Assembly (NCBI GenBank): GCA_000328365.1
Contig: KB294813.1
Coordinates: 150,754 to 214,753 of the forward strand
From: Capitella teleta
Lineage: Eukaryota; Annelida; Polychaeta; Capitellidae
Length of the DNA: 64,000 bases
Direction of reading: 5' to 3'
In this document: positions 11,466 to 23,380 of the stretch, piece after piece
How positions within the stretch are numbered: position 1 is the first letter of the stretch
How the letters are laid out: each line of letters starts with the position of its first letter
Translations under genes and position numbers: made by a program
The notes under the pieces: model-generated
Databases searched by the model: none
Told to the model about the DNA's origin: nothing
The model's input: only the letters and a program-made list of their open reading frames with translations

Positions 11466-13153
11466 ATGACGACCGATAGAGAAGCACAAGAAGATGAAAT
11501 TCTAGCCTTGACGAGCATTTATGATGATGACTCATTCAGCTCCTCGCTTGATGACACCACGGGCGTGACATCAGGAAGCTTTTCTGCTCTGCTCAGCATC
11601 CCTAAGCCCTTTATTGTTCGCTTCCGTAACAAACTCAACCATGGTACATGACATTGTTCTCCGATGGTATTATGTATCATCTCTTTTTTTCCCTTGCAGA
11701 GAATCCCAGCACAGAGGAGCACAACATAGAATCTTTGCCTCCGCTGATGCTGTCCTTTGAACTGCCCGTTGATTATCCTTCCCAATCCCCTCCCAGCTTC
11801 AACCTCACCTGCAAATGGCTCTCTCTACGCCAGGTATTTCGCTTTGTATCACATACTCTCTCCTAATTTATTTGGTCGTTCCAGTTGAGTAGAGCGTGCT
11901 GCCATCTGGACGAGTTGTGGCGAAGCAACTGTGGGGAAGTGATTCTGTTTCTGTGGACATCTTTCTTGCAAGATGAACTCTTTGATTTCCTGCAAATCAC
12001 CTCTCCCCTCGACTTGACCGAAGTTGTTCCGCATCGAATCGTTCCCTCTGACTCTCTTCGGCAGTCATCTGAATCGGATAACGATGACTTGGACGATGAG
12101 GAGGATGATCCCCTTGATTCTCGGGCGTTCCAAGATATCGCCTGCCAAACCTTCCTCATGCCGGCCGTCCTAGAGCACGATCAGCTCCAACGTGAAGCAA
12201 AATTCAACTCTACCATGTTTTCGTGCGCAGTGTGTCTTGTGGAGAAACCAGGCAAAGTGTGCATGCAATTCGTGCAGTGTGGACACACTTTCTGTCGCGA
12301 GTGCATGAAGAACTTCTTCGAAGTACTCATCAAGGACGGCAACGTGAAAGGGCTTCTCTGTCCAAATTGCCCTGCAGACACCGACTCACACGCACACCCC
12401 GCGCAGGTGAAGGATCTGGTGTCAGCTAGTGTCTTCCAGCGTTACGACCGACTTCTGCTACAGACAGCCATGGACACGATGTCTGACGTGATGTACTGCC
12501 CTCGTGCCATGTGTGGCTGCCCCGTGCTGGTGGACGCAGCACCGCCTGACTCAGTCACAGTCATGGGCTCATGCGCTCATTGTCACTTTGTCTTTTGCGT
12601 TTTTTGCAAGGGTACATATCACGGCGTCTCACCCTGCAAAATAAAATCAGGTACGCTTACGTCTCACGTGACGTTGGCAGATAATATTTGTTTCGTCCTC
12701 AGAGGAAGTTAAGAGGCTTCGTGAGGAGTACTTGGCATGCGATGAAAAGGGCAAAAAAAGCATGGAAAAGCGCTACGGCCGTGTCGTCATCAGAAAGGTC
12801 ATCGAGGACAGTTTTACGGAAGAATGGCTTCAGGAGTACAGCAAGAGATGCCCCAACTGCAAAACTCACATCCAGGTTAATCCTTTCAAACTAGATTTAA
12901 CATTTCAAATATTTTTAATTATCCACAGAAAATCGACGGCTGCAACAAGATGACGTGCAGTAAATGCAACTGCTTCTTCTGTTGGATCTGTGGCTGTGTG
13001 CTCTCACGTGCTAATCCATACCAACACTTCAGTGACACCCGGTCAGGCTGTTTCAACCAACTCTTCCATGGCGCTATGGTTGATGATGATCCGTTCCTTC
13101 AAGAAGAAGATTTCCTTGATGATGATGAAGATGAAGATGGTCTTCTGGTTTAA
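11466..13153 (+). CDS. RNF14: RBR E3 ubiquitin ligase RNF14
   Basis: Five coding exons by splice logic: 11466-11643, 11700-11833, 11885-12650, 12703-12875, 12929-13153; 491 residues (human about 474). Phases agree at every junction, and introns are only 51-56 bp. An N-terminal RWD domain (about 5-140) is followed by an acidic spacer and then the RBR module: RING1 from CAVC (about 216), IBR around CPRAMCGC (about 305-345), RING2 from CPNC (about 408). RING2 holds the GCNKMTC motif, so Cys422 is the likely catalytic cysteine that accepts ubiquitin from E2. The C-terminal tail is very acidic. In vertebrates RNF14 binds GCN1 and ubiquitylates factors trapped on stalled ribosomes and protein-RNA crosslinks; that role is inferred here from orthology. 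It converges on ATXN7L3, 460 bp away. Confidence 0.93.
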
Positions 13154-13613
13154 GAGTTTATTGAAATTTTGTTTGATGGATTTCGTTTGGTAGATTTTGT
13201 TTGTTAGATATGTCTCCAAATACAGATTGTTATTATTAATCAAGTTTCTGTGTGGTTCATGAGTCATGACAGAAATCATTTCAAATGCCTGTTAAAAAAA
13301 TTTAAAGGTTGCCATTGAAATGGATTTGTTTCCAAGCATAACATTCTTGAAAACGAATAACAACTTCCTCACATTTTTATTCACTAACGAACATGACATC
13401 AATTCATAACAGCAAATACACCCACTCAGCAGAAAATCATCCAAAATATCAAAGCATGAACAAAATGATTTCAAAAATCAATACACAGAGGTCCTCAAGT
13501 ATTCCCTTCATCACTCCTCTATCTTCATTCAACGACTGAAAAATTGCATAAACAAATGTTGATAAAAATGGTGCCATAGCAACATCAAGTTCCATAGCAA
13601 CACGAAAGGTCAC
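13154..13613. other. Shared 3' region of two convergent genes
   Basis: AT-rich 460-bp spacer between the RNF14 stop (+) and the ATXN7L3 stop (-). Both 3' untranslated regions must end here, and the two transcripts may overlap. Confidence 0.6.
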
Positions 13614-15040
13614 TCACATGACATTCGGAGTAACGGATCGATCGCGTTTACGTTTGTTGTTTTTCTTGGAATGTTTCCGTTTCTTTGAGCCTGAGCCTGA
13701 GTGAACAGAAGGACTTAATGTTGACTAATTAACTTGATTAAAACTGACTGTTTGTCGTGGAGTTGGAGTCTGCAGGAGATGAGTTTGTTTCTTCCTGGAA
13801 GAGAAGTGCTTCTCTCAGCGCTTGAGAACTGTTGCTCTCTGTTTGGTCTTCATAGGAGTCGATATCCACATGGACTTCATCGCTTGGCTCTGCCCCTCCA
13901 CTGAATGAAGCATTGAAGCCACACGCCAGTTTGGAAGGCGTACTAACCTGTTGGTGGTGAGAAGAAAAGCCCTAACCGCTTTACGCTGGTCGTCCGAATG
14001 TTGAGGACATCGAATGGATCTGCAGCAGAAATGAACAATGTAATCAATTCTATTTCTGCACTTCTTTCTCAAACCTTGTACACATTTTCTTGGTGTGTTC
14101 AGAGATAACACCGCATGTTTGCAAGAGGAGACTTTTCCTTTCCTCTGAAAGAAAACTTGTTGATTTAATAATTGAATTAACTTGATTGAATTTACCCATT
14201 GACATGACGTCGTAGACTGGAATAGATGCGTCTGATTGAGTGCTGCCTACACTCAACTGTGAGTCTCCTGATGGCGATGAAAGACTTTAAAAGATTTGTC
14301 TCAATCTTGCGGGTCAACAAAATTGTACCGTTATTCTTGTTTTTCTGAGATTTCGCTCTGCGAGGAGTATTCGTAATGCCTGCCTTCTCACGCTTCAATC
14401 GCTTTGCTGAGGTGGAAGAAGAATAAACAGAGGGAAAAATAACAAATTATTTAGCACAAAACCTTTCTTGTCTCCTAAATAACTCCACTCATTATCGTTA
14501 TCTTCCTCGCTTTCATTGTCGCTTTCTTTCCTTCCATGATTTGCTTGAATTCTGGAAAAGTAATTAAATTAGATTTGTGTTCCATCAGGGCATAAGGGGC
14601 CTGTAACCTGCGACTGGCAATGCGGGAGGAGTTTCGTCCCATCCCCATGCACTTCTCCAGGTGGGGAGCGAACCGGGCGGCAGCTAAGTTCCTCTGGCAA
14701 TTTGGGCAAATGCATTCATACTGTTTACGAAGAGGAACCTGACCAAACACATCCACACCCTGCTCATCAATGATCTCTGCATGAAAAAACACCAAATACA
14801 AATTTGCTTAAGTGTAATCACTTCTGATTCTTAAATGAAACCTACGATAGTCTTTTTGTGAGCTGAAAAATAATTAACAAGCTAATAAGGTCACAGGATC
14901 AATCAACAAAGATCTCCCACTCACTCAGGATCCGTGTCATCCAGAAAAAGAAGTCCGATTTTAGCCGAGCGGTGAACTTCAAAACAAAGACCGAGAGAGA
15001 CCTCGTCAATCAATTCATACATGACGTCAGTTAATTCTCC
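13614..15040 (-). CDS. ATXN7L3: SAGA DUB-module subunit ATXN7L3
   Basis: Ten coding exons found by eye (high to low): 15040-14925, 14862-14846, 14776-14608, 14551-14463, 14406-14329, 14267-14196, 14144-14075, 14019-13948, 13900-13749, 13696-13614. Phases fit throughout and give about 305 residues from the first exon found. Diagnostic pieces: FEVHRSAK and FLDDTDPD; the SGF11-type zinc finger [20 protein letters not shown] followed by GMGRNSSR; the SCA7 zinc-binding region [12 protein letters not shown] then RCPQH; a lysine-rich C-terminus. It works with ENY2 to activate the USP22-type ubiquitin protease that removes ubiquitin from histone H2B. The second exon found is a 17-nt microexon. The true start is not resolved: it is either an upstream exon or an internal Met (MYELIDE). 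Confidence 0.93.
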
Positions 15041-15429
15041 CTAAAAAAGAGAAGAATGATTTTGAAGGAATACTTTCGTTACAGTCCCATGTGCAATACA
15101 GTGGATGAGCCGAGAGGTCAGCCAGGGTATGAGCTGCACCTGTTTCTCATTGAGTGACAATGATTCAGAATTTCATCCGTGGAGTGTCATGTGACATGTA
15201 ACTGGTCCAAGTGCAAGGAACCCAAGATTGCTGCAAATAACACACCATAAACCTGATCAGCCACGCATATAAGATCCTGCTAGAAACCCTCTGTTAGAGA
15301 TGGCAATGTATTACCTCACACCGCAGATTGCTGATGAGCAATCTGGTTATATTGTAGGCATGGGAATAACAGTTGCCATTCTAATAGCTAGAGTTGGGAT
15401 AAAACATGAAAATGATAAAGTCTGGTTTC
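15041..15429. other. 5' flank of ATXN7L3
   Basis: The first exon and promoter of ATXN7L3 should be here or just beyond, but no convincing start codon with a donor was found. The far side is bounded by a LINE fragment. Confidence 0.4.
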
Positions 15430-16897
15430 TTTTTATTGTGGTACATAATCAAGCAGTCCTCCTGAGGAAGATGGAGCATTATGGTTGGTATCCGGGGCAT
15501 TGCTCTTTCTTGGTTTAATAGTTACCTTAGCAATAGATCCCAATGCGTTAAATACTTTGATACTTTCTCATCAGGGTTAGATATTCACATTGGAGTCCCA
15601 CAAGGTTCAACTCTGGGTCCCCTATTATTTCTAATTTACATCAACGATATAGAATGTTAACTCAATGCTGCCAAACATATTTTATTTGCGGATGACACCA
15701 CTATATTTGTTGCCGATAGTGATATCAATAGATTACAATCCACTATGAACACAGAGCTTCATGCACTGAATTTTGGTTTAGAGCGAACAGATTATCCCTC
15801 AATGTTGATAAAACTAACTATATGCTCTTTACTCTTAATGACCGGAAGAGATCTGAAAATATTTACATCAATATTGGTGATAGTGAAATTAAGAGAGTGA
15901 ATTGTGTAAAGTTTCTCGGTTTGTATTTTGATGACTGTTTTAAGAAAATCCATAGGTGTCATTCGGAAAGTCAGAAATTTATTGTTACCCCAGACACTTA
16001 TTACACTACTATTCACTAATATATCCTTATGTGATATACTGCCACCTTGTGTGGGGTAGAACCTCAAAAACTAATATAAGTCGTCTTATTGTGCTTCAAA
16101 AGAAAGTCATCCGGATTATCCACAATACCTCCTATCTTGCCCATACTGACGCTCTTTTTGCTTCCTCTCGTGTTTTGCGTATATCCAACATGTTCGAATA
16201 TTTTGCTTCAATTTTTGTTTTTGAACTCCATCGAAATATATTTCCAAGTTCCTTCTCTACTCAATTAAATTTAAACTTCACGCAAACCAACAATCGTACT
16301 TCAAGTTCTCGTCTAAATTTAATCAGATTACCACTATATCAAACAACATTTCGGCAAAATACTCTGTTCTACCAATGTTACAAAATTTACAATGATTTCC
16401 TGATTTTCCTCATTCCTATGGGTCTTTTAGACGAATAGGAGTCATTGAAAAAATTCAAAAAAACGATTTTACATTTATTCATTTAATTAAATTTTGAACA
16501 TGTATTTAATATATTCCCTCTCTTCTTTTCTCTCTCTCTCTCTCTTTTTATTTTTTTTTTATTATTATTTTTGTTTGTTTGTTTGTCTGTCTCTTTGTCT
16601 CTTTCTCATTTTTTCTCTTTCAATGTCTGTGTACTATGTGTAAAATTTGTATTTTGTTTTGCTTTGTATAGTACGTCCAATATAAATATACCTGAACTAT
16701 TTTGTTTTTTAGTATCGTTTCCGCACGAACTTCATAATTATTATCAATGTATTTTTATTTTTCACTTATCTTTTGGTGCCGAAAAAGCTTGTTCTTGGTG
16801 CACCATTTGTTCGATTATCTATTTTATTTTAAATATGTTGTTTTTTCTCTGCTTTTTTAATCGAGCAATAAATTACCTCATCTTATCTTATCTTAAA
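15430..16897 (+). mobile_element. 5'-truncated LINE (Jockey/CR1-like)
   Basis: Reverse transcriptase remnants in order: LLRKMEHYG then [16 protein letters not shown]; the core [20 protein letters not shown]; the active-site FADDTTIFV (near 15690); VKFLGLYFDD; then a long C-terminal frame (15956-16438) with YPYVIYCHLVWG and LQKKVIRII. Frame changes and stops show it is dead. It starts inside the reverse transcriptase (5' truncation) and runs through a pyrimidine-rich 3' region to a short TTATC repeat (16880-16897), a typical LINE tail. Clade is uncertain without a tree. Confidence 0.8.
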
Positions 16898-18190
16898 GAC
16901 GTGAAAATTGTTATTATTACTCTTGATTCAGTCTACCACAAAGCAATCTGGACAACAACGACAGACTTCAGAATACCAAAAACACCTGGATTCTAGAACG
17001 ATTGAATGATCATGTACCAAGATTGGGAAATTATCACACAGAGATAAGTTCCGGCTCAAGCCAGGTCTCTCAACTGATATTCAAAAACATCACAGTAGAA
17101 AGGTGGAAGGATATTCAAAAGAGACGCCTCTGATCATAGAAGGGAGATGGTGGAATATCTCTTTCACTGACAACACTACTATGATAGCGACAAGAGTGCA
17201 GCCAGGCGGGAGAAGCACTGAGCGACATGAGACACTGGAGTAATGATCCACAAAGCCATAAACCCAAGCCATGACTGTGCACGGAGGAGACGCCACATTG
17301 AAGATGGCGGAGTAAATAAAATTGCTCAGATCAATCATCAGCCAGTAAAGAAGTATAGCCAACAACAAAAGCAGAATAGGAAAGGCAAAGAAGGGAGGAG
17401 AGCAGAGAGACGCATGCTCAGCCTATGATCATGCTGCTAGAGGTGAAAAGACGGATGATAAGAAAGAACGGCGGACAGTGCAAGAGGAAAAGCCAAAGCA
17501 TCATACTCAGGATATTTCTTGACAGAGCCTCAGTGGGGAGAAGAAAGCACAGGAGAAGAAAGGAGTGGATAATATCATAAAGTGGGAAGGAGGGATCAAG
17601 CATGCAAACAGAGCTCAGAGTCAAGTCGACCGAACCGCTGAGTTGACCAAATTGCCCTCAAGTCGAGTGGACTGTCACCATGACCGCCGCAGTTTTATTC
17701 TGAGAAAACAGCCGCAGAAATACTCTCCTTAAGTTGGAAAAAAAAGATGAAATATGTTACAACAGGCTTCTAACTAAATGTCTCAAAATCTGATCTAAAA
17801 CCCAAGATACATGCAAATGAATGCACCTGGGCAGTCTGGCATTCCGCTGAGCTTTGATACCAGAAATAGCCCACCCAGTAAACATGCATGTAACGGGCCA
17901 TTACAGTAATCTACCGGTTTCGTACAGGTGGTACAGGCACATTTCACATGTATGTAGCCAGTAAGGAGCCAATACATCACAAATAGGACGTATACCGATT
18001 GAGAAGCTCCGCGTATTTGTTAAAGGCGCACATGTAACAGCCCTGTACTGGGCCATTACTAACGGAGATATTCATAGCGTTCGCATACTGCGTTATGATT
18101 GTATATGACTTGAGAGATTATTATGATGATTTTATACAAATAATTGTACACATTATTCAGCGCAAAAGTATTAAAATAGCGCAATATATT
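16898..18190. other. Intergenic, no gene seen
   Basis: Purine-rich stretch at 17390-17600 and short unrelated frames only. No exon, RNA gene or transposon end could be supported. Confidence 0.4.
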
Positions 18191-18252
18191 TGTTATTTAT
18201 TGAACATTAACATAAAACACAAAACATTTATACCATATAACAAGTTTTGTAC

Positions 18253-18911
18253 TCAAGATACAACTTTGAGATTATTCTTTGGCTGCCATCTTGTACGAAG
18301 TTTCTTCTGCACGTTTCTTTGAACAAGTTCCTGCCGAAACAAATTTCACATAATTATCGCTTTGTTTGACCTGTAGTCGTGACTAACGAGTAGTTTGCAC
18401 CTATTAAACGTCTCCTACCTGACATTAGATAATTTAAGTCAATAGAAATTGATACAAATCAAAGTCAGTCAATTTAAAACCAATAAGTCGGTTTGACTAT
18501 GATAAATTAGTCGATTGGAACTCAAGTTGACCAATTTTATTGATAGACTCGACTGCAGCCTCTGCGTGCTAAGCAGATGGCGAGGAGAAAGATTTTGACG
18601 ACCCAATTGTGCTAGGACTGGATGCTGATTAGCAGACATGGTGTTTGGGAAAATATTGCACAGCCCTTGTGTGGACACTCCCTCCGCAAAATCGTGATCT
18701 GTGATTCGGTCTCATCCACCTTAGGCAGCCTAAAGGTAGAGTAACTCAGTAAGATGATCATAACGCACTTTTTTTCCGAATCCACTAATTGAATACAAAA
18801 CCTCAACGGTAGCACCTGAAAGGTAATGATCAACTTCATAATAATTATAACCTGCTCTTCCACATCTTCATCTTCAATCTCTTCGAAGAGCTCAGTGTCA
18901 AAGAGATCCAT
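18253..18911 (-). CDS. Possible tiny gene, product unknown
   Basis: Two pieces look coding. The first (18911-18852) starts at an ATG and gives 20 residues, very acidic (MDLFDTELFEEIEDEDV...), ending at a GT donor in phase 0. The last (18330-18253) follows a CAG acceptor and gives ELVQRNVQKKLRTRWQPKN plus six residues and a stop, also phase 0. An AATAAA on this strand follows at 18199-18194. Joined directly they make a 45-residue protein with an acid head and basic tail. Further exons may lie between (18340-18850), but I could not settle any. No family recognised. Confidence 0.35.
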
Positions 18912-19493
18912 GATAAATACTATTATTGTAATATTCACTCATACACTGTTTTCATTAACTTAGACTTCCGGTGGATATCGTCAAACAATTTCAGCCATGA
19001 CCATTTTTCGAAATCTCAAAAATATCACCTCAGGAGAGTAGCCACAGAACTATGGAGTAGTCAGCACAGAACATACCCGTAATACTTATACTTATACTTA
19101 TACTGCCGGCACCGTGACGCAGCGCAGCCTCAGTTGGGGTGGGTGTTGAAATAAACGAAATTTATATTGCATATCTTGCAACGTGTTAAAACAGTATTTA
19201 AATGTACATGTCGATGTATACTGTATTCAGGGACAAAGGAAATAATTATTTGGTTTATTTTTCATACATGCACATATACAGTGAAACATGTCTATAACCA
19301 TGATAATGACCACACTGGGAACTAATGACAAATGGTTGGTTAAGACAGGTGGTCGCTAGATACAGGATGCATCTTGAGCAAGCACAAACGAGGTACGTAA
19401 TGTATTTTTCAGGAATGTACATTCACCATTACAAAATTATTATACAGGATATTTTAATGCACGTATGAGTCCACATTTGCTCGTTTGGCCTTC

Positions 19494-19834
19494 AAGGGCA
19501 CCGAATAGCTCAATCGGTTGAACCGACTGACTACAATCCTATGCCGACCATGGGGGTCGAGGTCCCGGGTTCGAGACCCGATCAGGCCTTGGGCGTTATG
19601 ATTGTGAATTTTGATTGTTATAATTGTAATTCTTCGGTGACTCTGCAGTGCTGCCCAACTGTGTAACAAGGCCGGGCGCTGTGTACTATTGTCTATGGTG
19701 GTATGCAGGATAAAGAACCCTTGTGATTTATCGATAAGAGTAGGGGGAAACCCCGGTCCCGGGCCTTCTGTTCTGGCGCCCGTATCACCCGAATGGGTTG
19801 GGTGGAGCTGTAAAATCCCATCACTCACTCACTT
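19494..19834 (+). mobile_element. tRNA-derived SINE, copy 1
   Basis: Begins with a tRNA-like head: A box TAGCTCAATCGG and a perfect B box GGTTCGAGACC, then a body of about 250 bp ending in a CACT repeat. Flanked by a direct repeat GTTTGGCCTTC (19483-19493 and 19835-19845). Near-full-length and similar to the copies at 20964 and 23097, all in the same orientation. Confidence 0.9.
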
Positions 19835-19845
19835 GTTTGGCCTTC

Positions 19846-20963
19846 TCTGGGCCAAACTTGAAATTGTCCCAAAATCAGCAGTCATACCGATTACAGGGCT
19901 GAGCAGGTACGGTTCTTTAATTGTGTTTTGTGTGAAATATCAATTGGCTTGAAGGCTGCCAAGGGCCTCCTGGATGCTAGGAAGAGTGACAATTAAATGG
20001 TAGAAGAAGGTAGCATTAAATTTGGGGTTTTTCATCTGCTATGTCCTTGTTGTGATCGCAAGTTGAGAGAAAAAATAAAACGACCGAAGATGTACGTTAT
20101 TAAACTTCAGAAGAACTTATTTTATTGAAAGGTGATCATGTCTATATCTGGACAGGGATGTTCCCTGTCAAGACGCCTGGATGAGCGAGTTGGATAGGAA
20201 AATACCAAACAGATAGAAAGTTCAAAATGAAAACACAAAATCAAATCATAAATCCAATCTAGTGGGGTCCGGGTGCATGCACCCCAGGAATTTTATAAAA
20301 TAAAATGGACGCTTGTTATTCTCGATTGACTTAGTAGGCAGCATGACTCATCTCAAGATGGCGTCAAATTTAATTTGCACTCTGACAGCAGTCGGGATGT
20401 CACGAATTAAGCAAATTCGGATGCTGTTTCGCTCAATGAAAAAGTATTTTATTGCCTTGATTCAAATGCAAACTCGCGATCACCACTGAATTCAGTGATG
20501 TGCGATCAGTCAGTCTGCAGTGAATGCCTGAAACAGCGAGTCAATCGGCCTCATTCAATGAGACCCAAATCGAATACTGGTAACTCTCTCGCTGAAAATT
20601 TTTCATTTCAATGAAGTATTACCTCAATTTTTAATCTGACCCCAACTCCATGTGGAATAAAAATATGGCACTGGTAAAAGTGATATGGCCTGGGAGATTA
20701 GTCGACATACGAAATTCGTATCTAATCTTATCTTATCTAATCTAATCGTATGCCCATGCATGTCTTGGATAAACACAGTGAGGGTTTTGAATAAAAAACA
20801 GTGATTAAAACTATAATATTATTAAATTTATTGTAGAGTGCACTCGAAGCTCGGGACATCTCCTCACTTGTCAAGCCGTGGACAAATCACAGGCATGGTG
20901 CAAGCCACCTTGGCATTTTAACCCCTATATTCTAACGGTGTGAGGGGCCACCAGAGGCATATG
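19846..20963. other. Intergenic between SINE copies
   Basis: No gene supported. A short TTATC/TAATC repeat at about 20720-20750 resembles the tail of the LINE that ends at 16897 and may be another LINE 3' end. Confidence 0.4.
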
Positions 20964-21315
20964 GGGGCACAGAATAGCTCATTGGGTTGACCAGCTCACT
21001 GCACTCCTATGTCGACCGTGGGTGTCGAAGTCCCGGCTTCGAGACCCGATCAGGCCATGGGCGTTATGATTGTGAATTATAATTGTAATTTGTTATAAAT
21101 GTAATTCTTTGGTGACTCTGCAGTGCTGCCCAACTGCGTAACAAGGCCGGGCGCTGTGTACTATTGTCTATGGTGGTATGCAGGATAAAGAACCCTTGGG
21201 ATTTATTGATAAGAGTAGGGGGAAACCCCGGTCTCAGGCCTTCTGTTCCGGCGCTCGTATCATCTGATTGGTTTGGATGGAGCCGTAAAACCCCAATCAC
21301 ACAATCACACACACG
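20964..21315 (+). mobile_element. tRNA-derived SINE, copy 2
   Basis: Same family as 19494-19834. B-box region reads GCTTCGAGACC, and the 3' tail is CACA-rich. Target duplication CCAGAGGCATATG / CCAGAGGCAAATG (20951-20963 and 21316-21328), one mismatch. Confidence 0.9.
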
Positions 21316-21328
21316 CCAGAGGCAAATG

Positions 21329-22280
21329 TAACACTGATATTGCAATTTGCAAGTATTAGCATATTAGTGGCCACCTTGGAATTAGAAACCCTGTTATCTA
21401 ACAAGCTGGCCGGCCACCAGGTGCTTTCTAGTGCTACTGTTTCACAAATATATTACCTACATAAGGTATCAGTAAACAAGAGTGGTGAGATCTTCCTCTC
21501 TCACTCTGGAGTCCTTAAAACATCATCAACCAGCAAAAGCTCTTCACTTCCAGAAAACCAAGGAACAGAAGACGTCACGTGGCCCTCCGCTTCTACACCT
21601 AGCTGAAGTAATTCTTCATCTCCATGGACGTCTACCTTCAGATCTTTGACGCACGCATGAATGCATAACAGCAAGGCTCCTGGTCGTTATACTCAAGGAC
21701 AATTAGGTATCTATAGGGACTGATAATTACTACCGCTGATCACGTTGTACAGTTGGTCGCTGCATGAATACAGGGTCTCTTACACATTAAATTGGTCGGG
21801 CAGATTTTAAGGTGAGATGTTTAGGGCCATAATTATGGAGATTAGCTTTATACTTATTGTTAAAGATTCTTACTTGTATATACACACAAATTCGGCATCG
21901 CTCTTGAAAAGTGGCCCCTACTTGTCGCCTGTTGTCATTCGTTCACTCGATTATCCGGTTTCGGTTCCGGTTTCAGGGAACCTAAAATGCTCAAAATTTG
22001 AGCAAATTAATCAACATTTAGCAAATTTGGGCTCCGTTTGATCTTTTCTGTATCTTTACTCTCATTATGGTATAAATTTTATGTCGGATATACATGTAAT
22101 TTATAACAGGGTAAGTGCTAATAACCCGGAAGTAAAACCCGCTCATGCGCAGAGCATAGTAAAAGAGCAGGCGTAGTTTTGGTGGGACATTTAACGAGCG
22201 AATATGGCATCAATTAATGTGCGGCTCTTGATAGATGCGGTTTTATTTTTGCTCTATTCACGTTATACCTCTGTTGACAA
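21329..22280. other. Intergenic, no gene seen
   Basis: Short frames only; no recognisable domain. The right edge runs into decayed THAP-like sequence. Confidence 0.4.
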
Positions 22281-22290
22281 AACTGAAAAA

Positions 22291-22616
22291 TGCCAGTGAA
22301 GTACTACATAAGGGGTAACTTTCGCTCCGACAGTAAGAAACCTACAGAGGACGCGTTTATGGGATGTATTTAATATGTTTTCCGACCTAGAAAATAGACC
22401 GTCACCCTGTCAAGTGCCAAATATGAGTGAAAGCTTGAGGGCGTGAAAATTTCCCCATCGATTGAGTGACACATGCATTTGTTCGACGCATTTTGTCCAC
22501 GGGTCGGGACCTACTGACGCATATCAAAACCCACCCCAGCTGACATGCATGCTTCTGAGGTCCAAATGTCTTCGTTCCTGTACAAGAAGAGGACACCTGC
22601 TGTCAGGACACCAGCC
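22291..22616 (+). pseudogene. Decayed THAP-domain-like sequence
   Basis: A frame starting MPVKYYIRGNFRSDSKK resembles a THAP zinc-finger start (MPVKCCVPGC...) with the cysteines gone. Further on, HRLSDTCICSTHFVHGSG and AYQNPPQL match the later C-x-x-HF part of THAP domains. Stops interrupt it. THAP domains are common in DNA-transposon-derived genes, so this is probably a transposon relic; the resemblance is by eye only. Confidence 0.35.
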
Positions 22617-22691
22617 TAAGCGCAGATGACACATCTTCGGGTTAATTTGCATCATCAATCATGATATGTAACGATTTAATAAATTTTATTT

Positions 22692-22862
22692 TCATTCAAA
22701 AGTCAGAATCTCGCTTAAGATAGAGGTTATCAATGCACACACACACAGTTCCACTAATTCTGCTTTACGATATTTTGTTGTAGAAACGCCACGAACTTTC
22801 AAGTAATGCTGCAAATCTTGGACTTTTCGCTTCGCAAATTCAACTTCTCCATTAGACGACAT
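22692..22862 (-). pseudogene. SAP-domain-like fragment
   Basis: Minus-strand frame starting MSSNGEVEFAKRKVQDLQ and continuing HYLKVRGVSTTKYRKAEL matches the SAP fold pattern (LKVxELxxxLxxRGxxxxxxKAELxE). In invertebrates this head occurs on transposon-linked proteins. It could also be a first exon of an unseen gene ending near a GTGTGT donor. No continuation was found. Confidence 0.35.
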
Positions 22863-23096
22863 GATAGAAAATGAATTTTTTTGTTCCACCTATGAAAGTA
22901 GGTCATCTCTGCGCCACTCTGTGCATGCACGAAAGGTTATCGACACATCAGCTATTCATGCGAAACTACGATTGAGTTGCTCAGTTAGGCGGTTTTTCAC
23001 AATGGCAAGATAGGTTAATGCCGAATCTGTGTGTATACACAAGCTGATCTCCATATCTATACTTAGGGCAGTTGCCAGGTGGTCGCAGTGGCACCA

Positions 23097-23380
23097 CTTA
23101 GCTCAGTTGGTTTGACCGGCTGACTGCAATCCTATATATTACGACCGCAGAGGTCGAGGTCCTGGCTTCTGGACCCGATTATACCATGGGCATTATGATT
23201 GTGAATAATATTTGTAATTTGTTATGATTATAGTCCCTCAGTGACTCTGCAGTGCTGCATAGGGGTTTAGCGATTAAAGTAAGGGGAAACCCTGGTCCCA
23301 ATGTTCTGTTCTGGCGCCCGTATCACCCAAATGATTTGAATGGAGCCCTAAAATCCCATAACGGGGCCCATCATGCCTCA
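23097..23380 (+). mobile_element. tRNA-derived SINE, copy 3 (shorter)
   Basis: Same family as the two SINEs upstream but more diverged and missing about 60 bp of the body. A box TAGCTCAGTTGG is present. Target duplication TGCCAGGTGGTCGC (23083-23096 and 23381-23394) is perfect. Confidence 0.85.

Noticed and set aside
19495-19590. tRNA gene
   Set aside because: The A and B boxes are real, but the sequence does not fold into a full tRNA, runs into a 340-bp repeat body and recurs twice with target duplications: it is a SINE head.
19454-19828. 124-codon minus-strand frame with a proline-rich peptide
   Set aside because: It lies inside the SINE copy, and similar peptides appear from the second copy; it is a repeat shadow.
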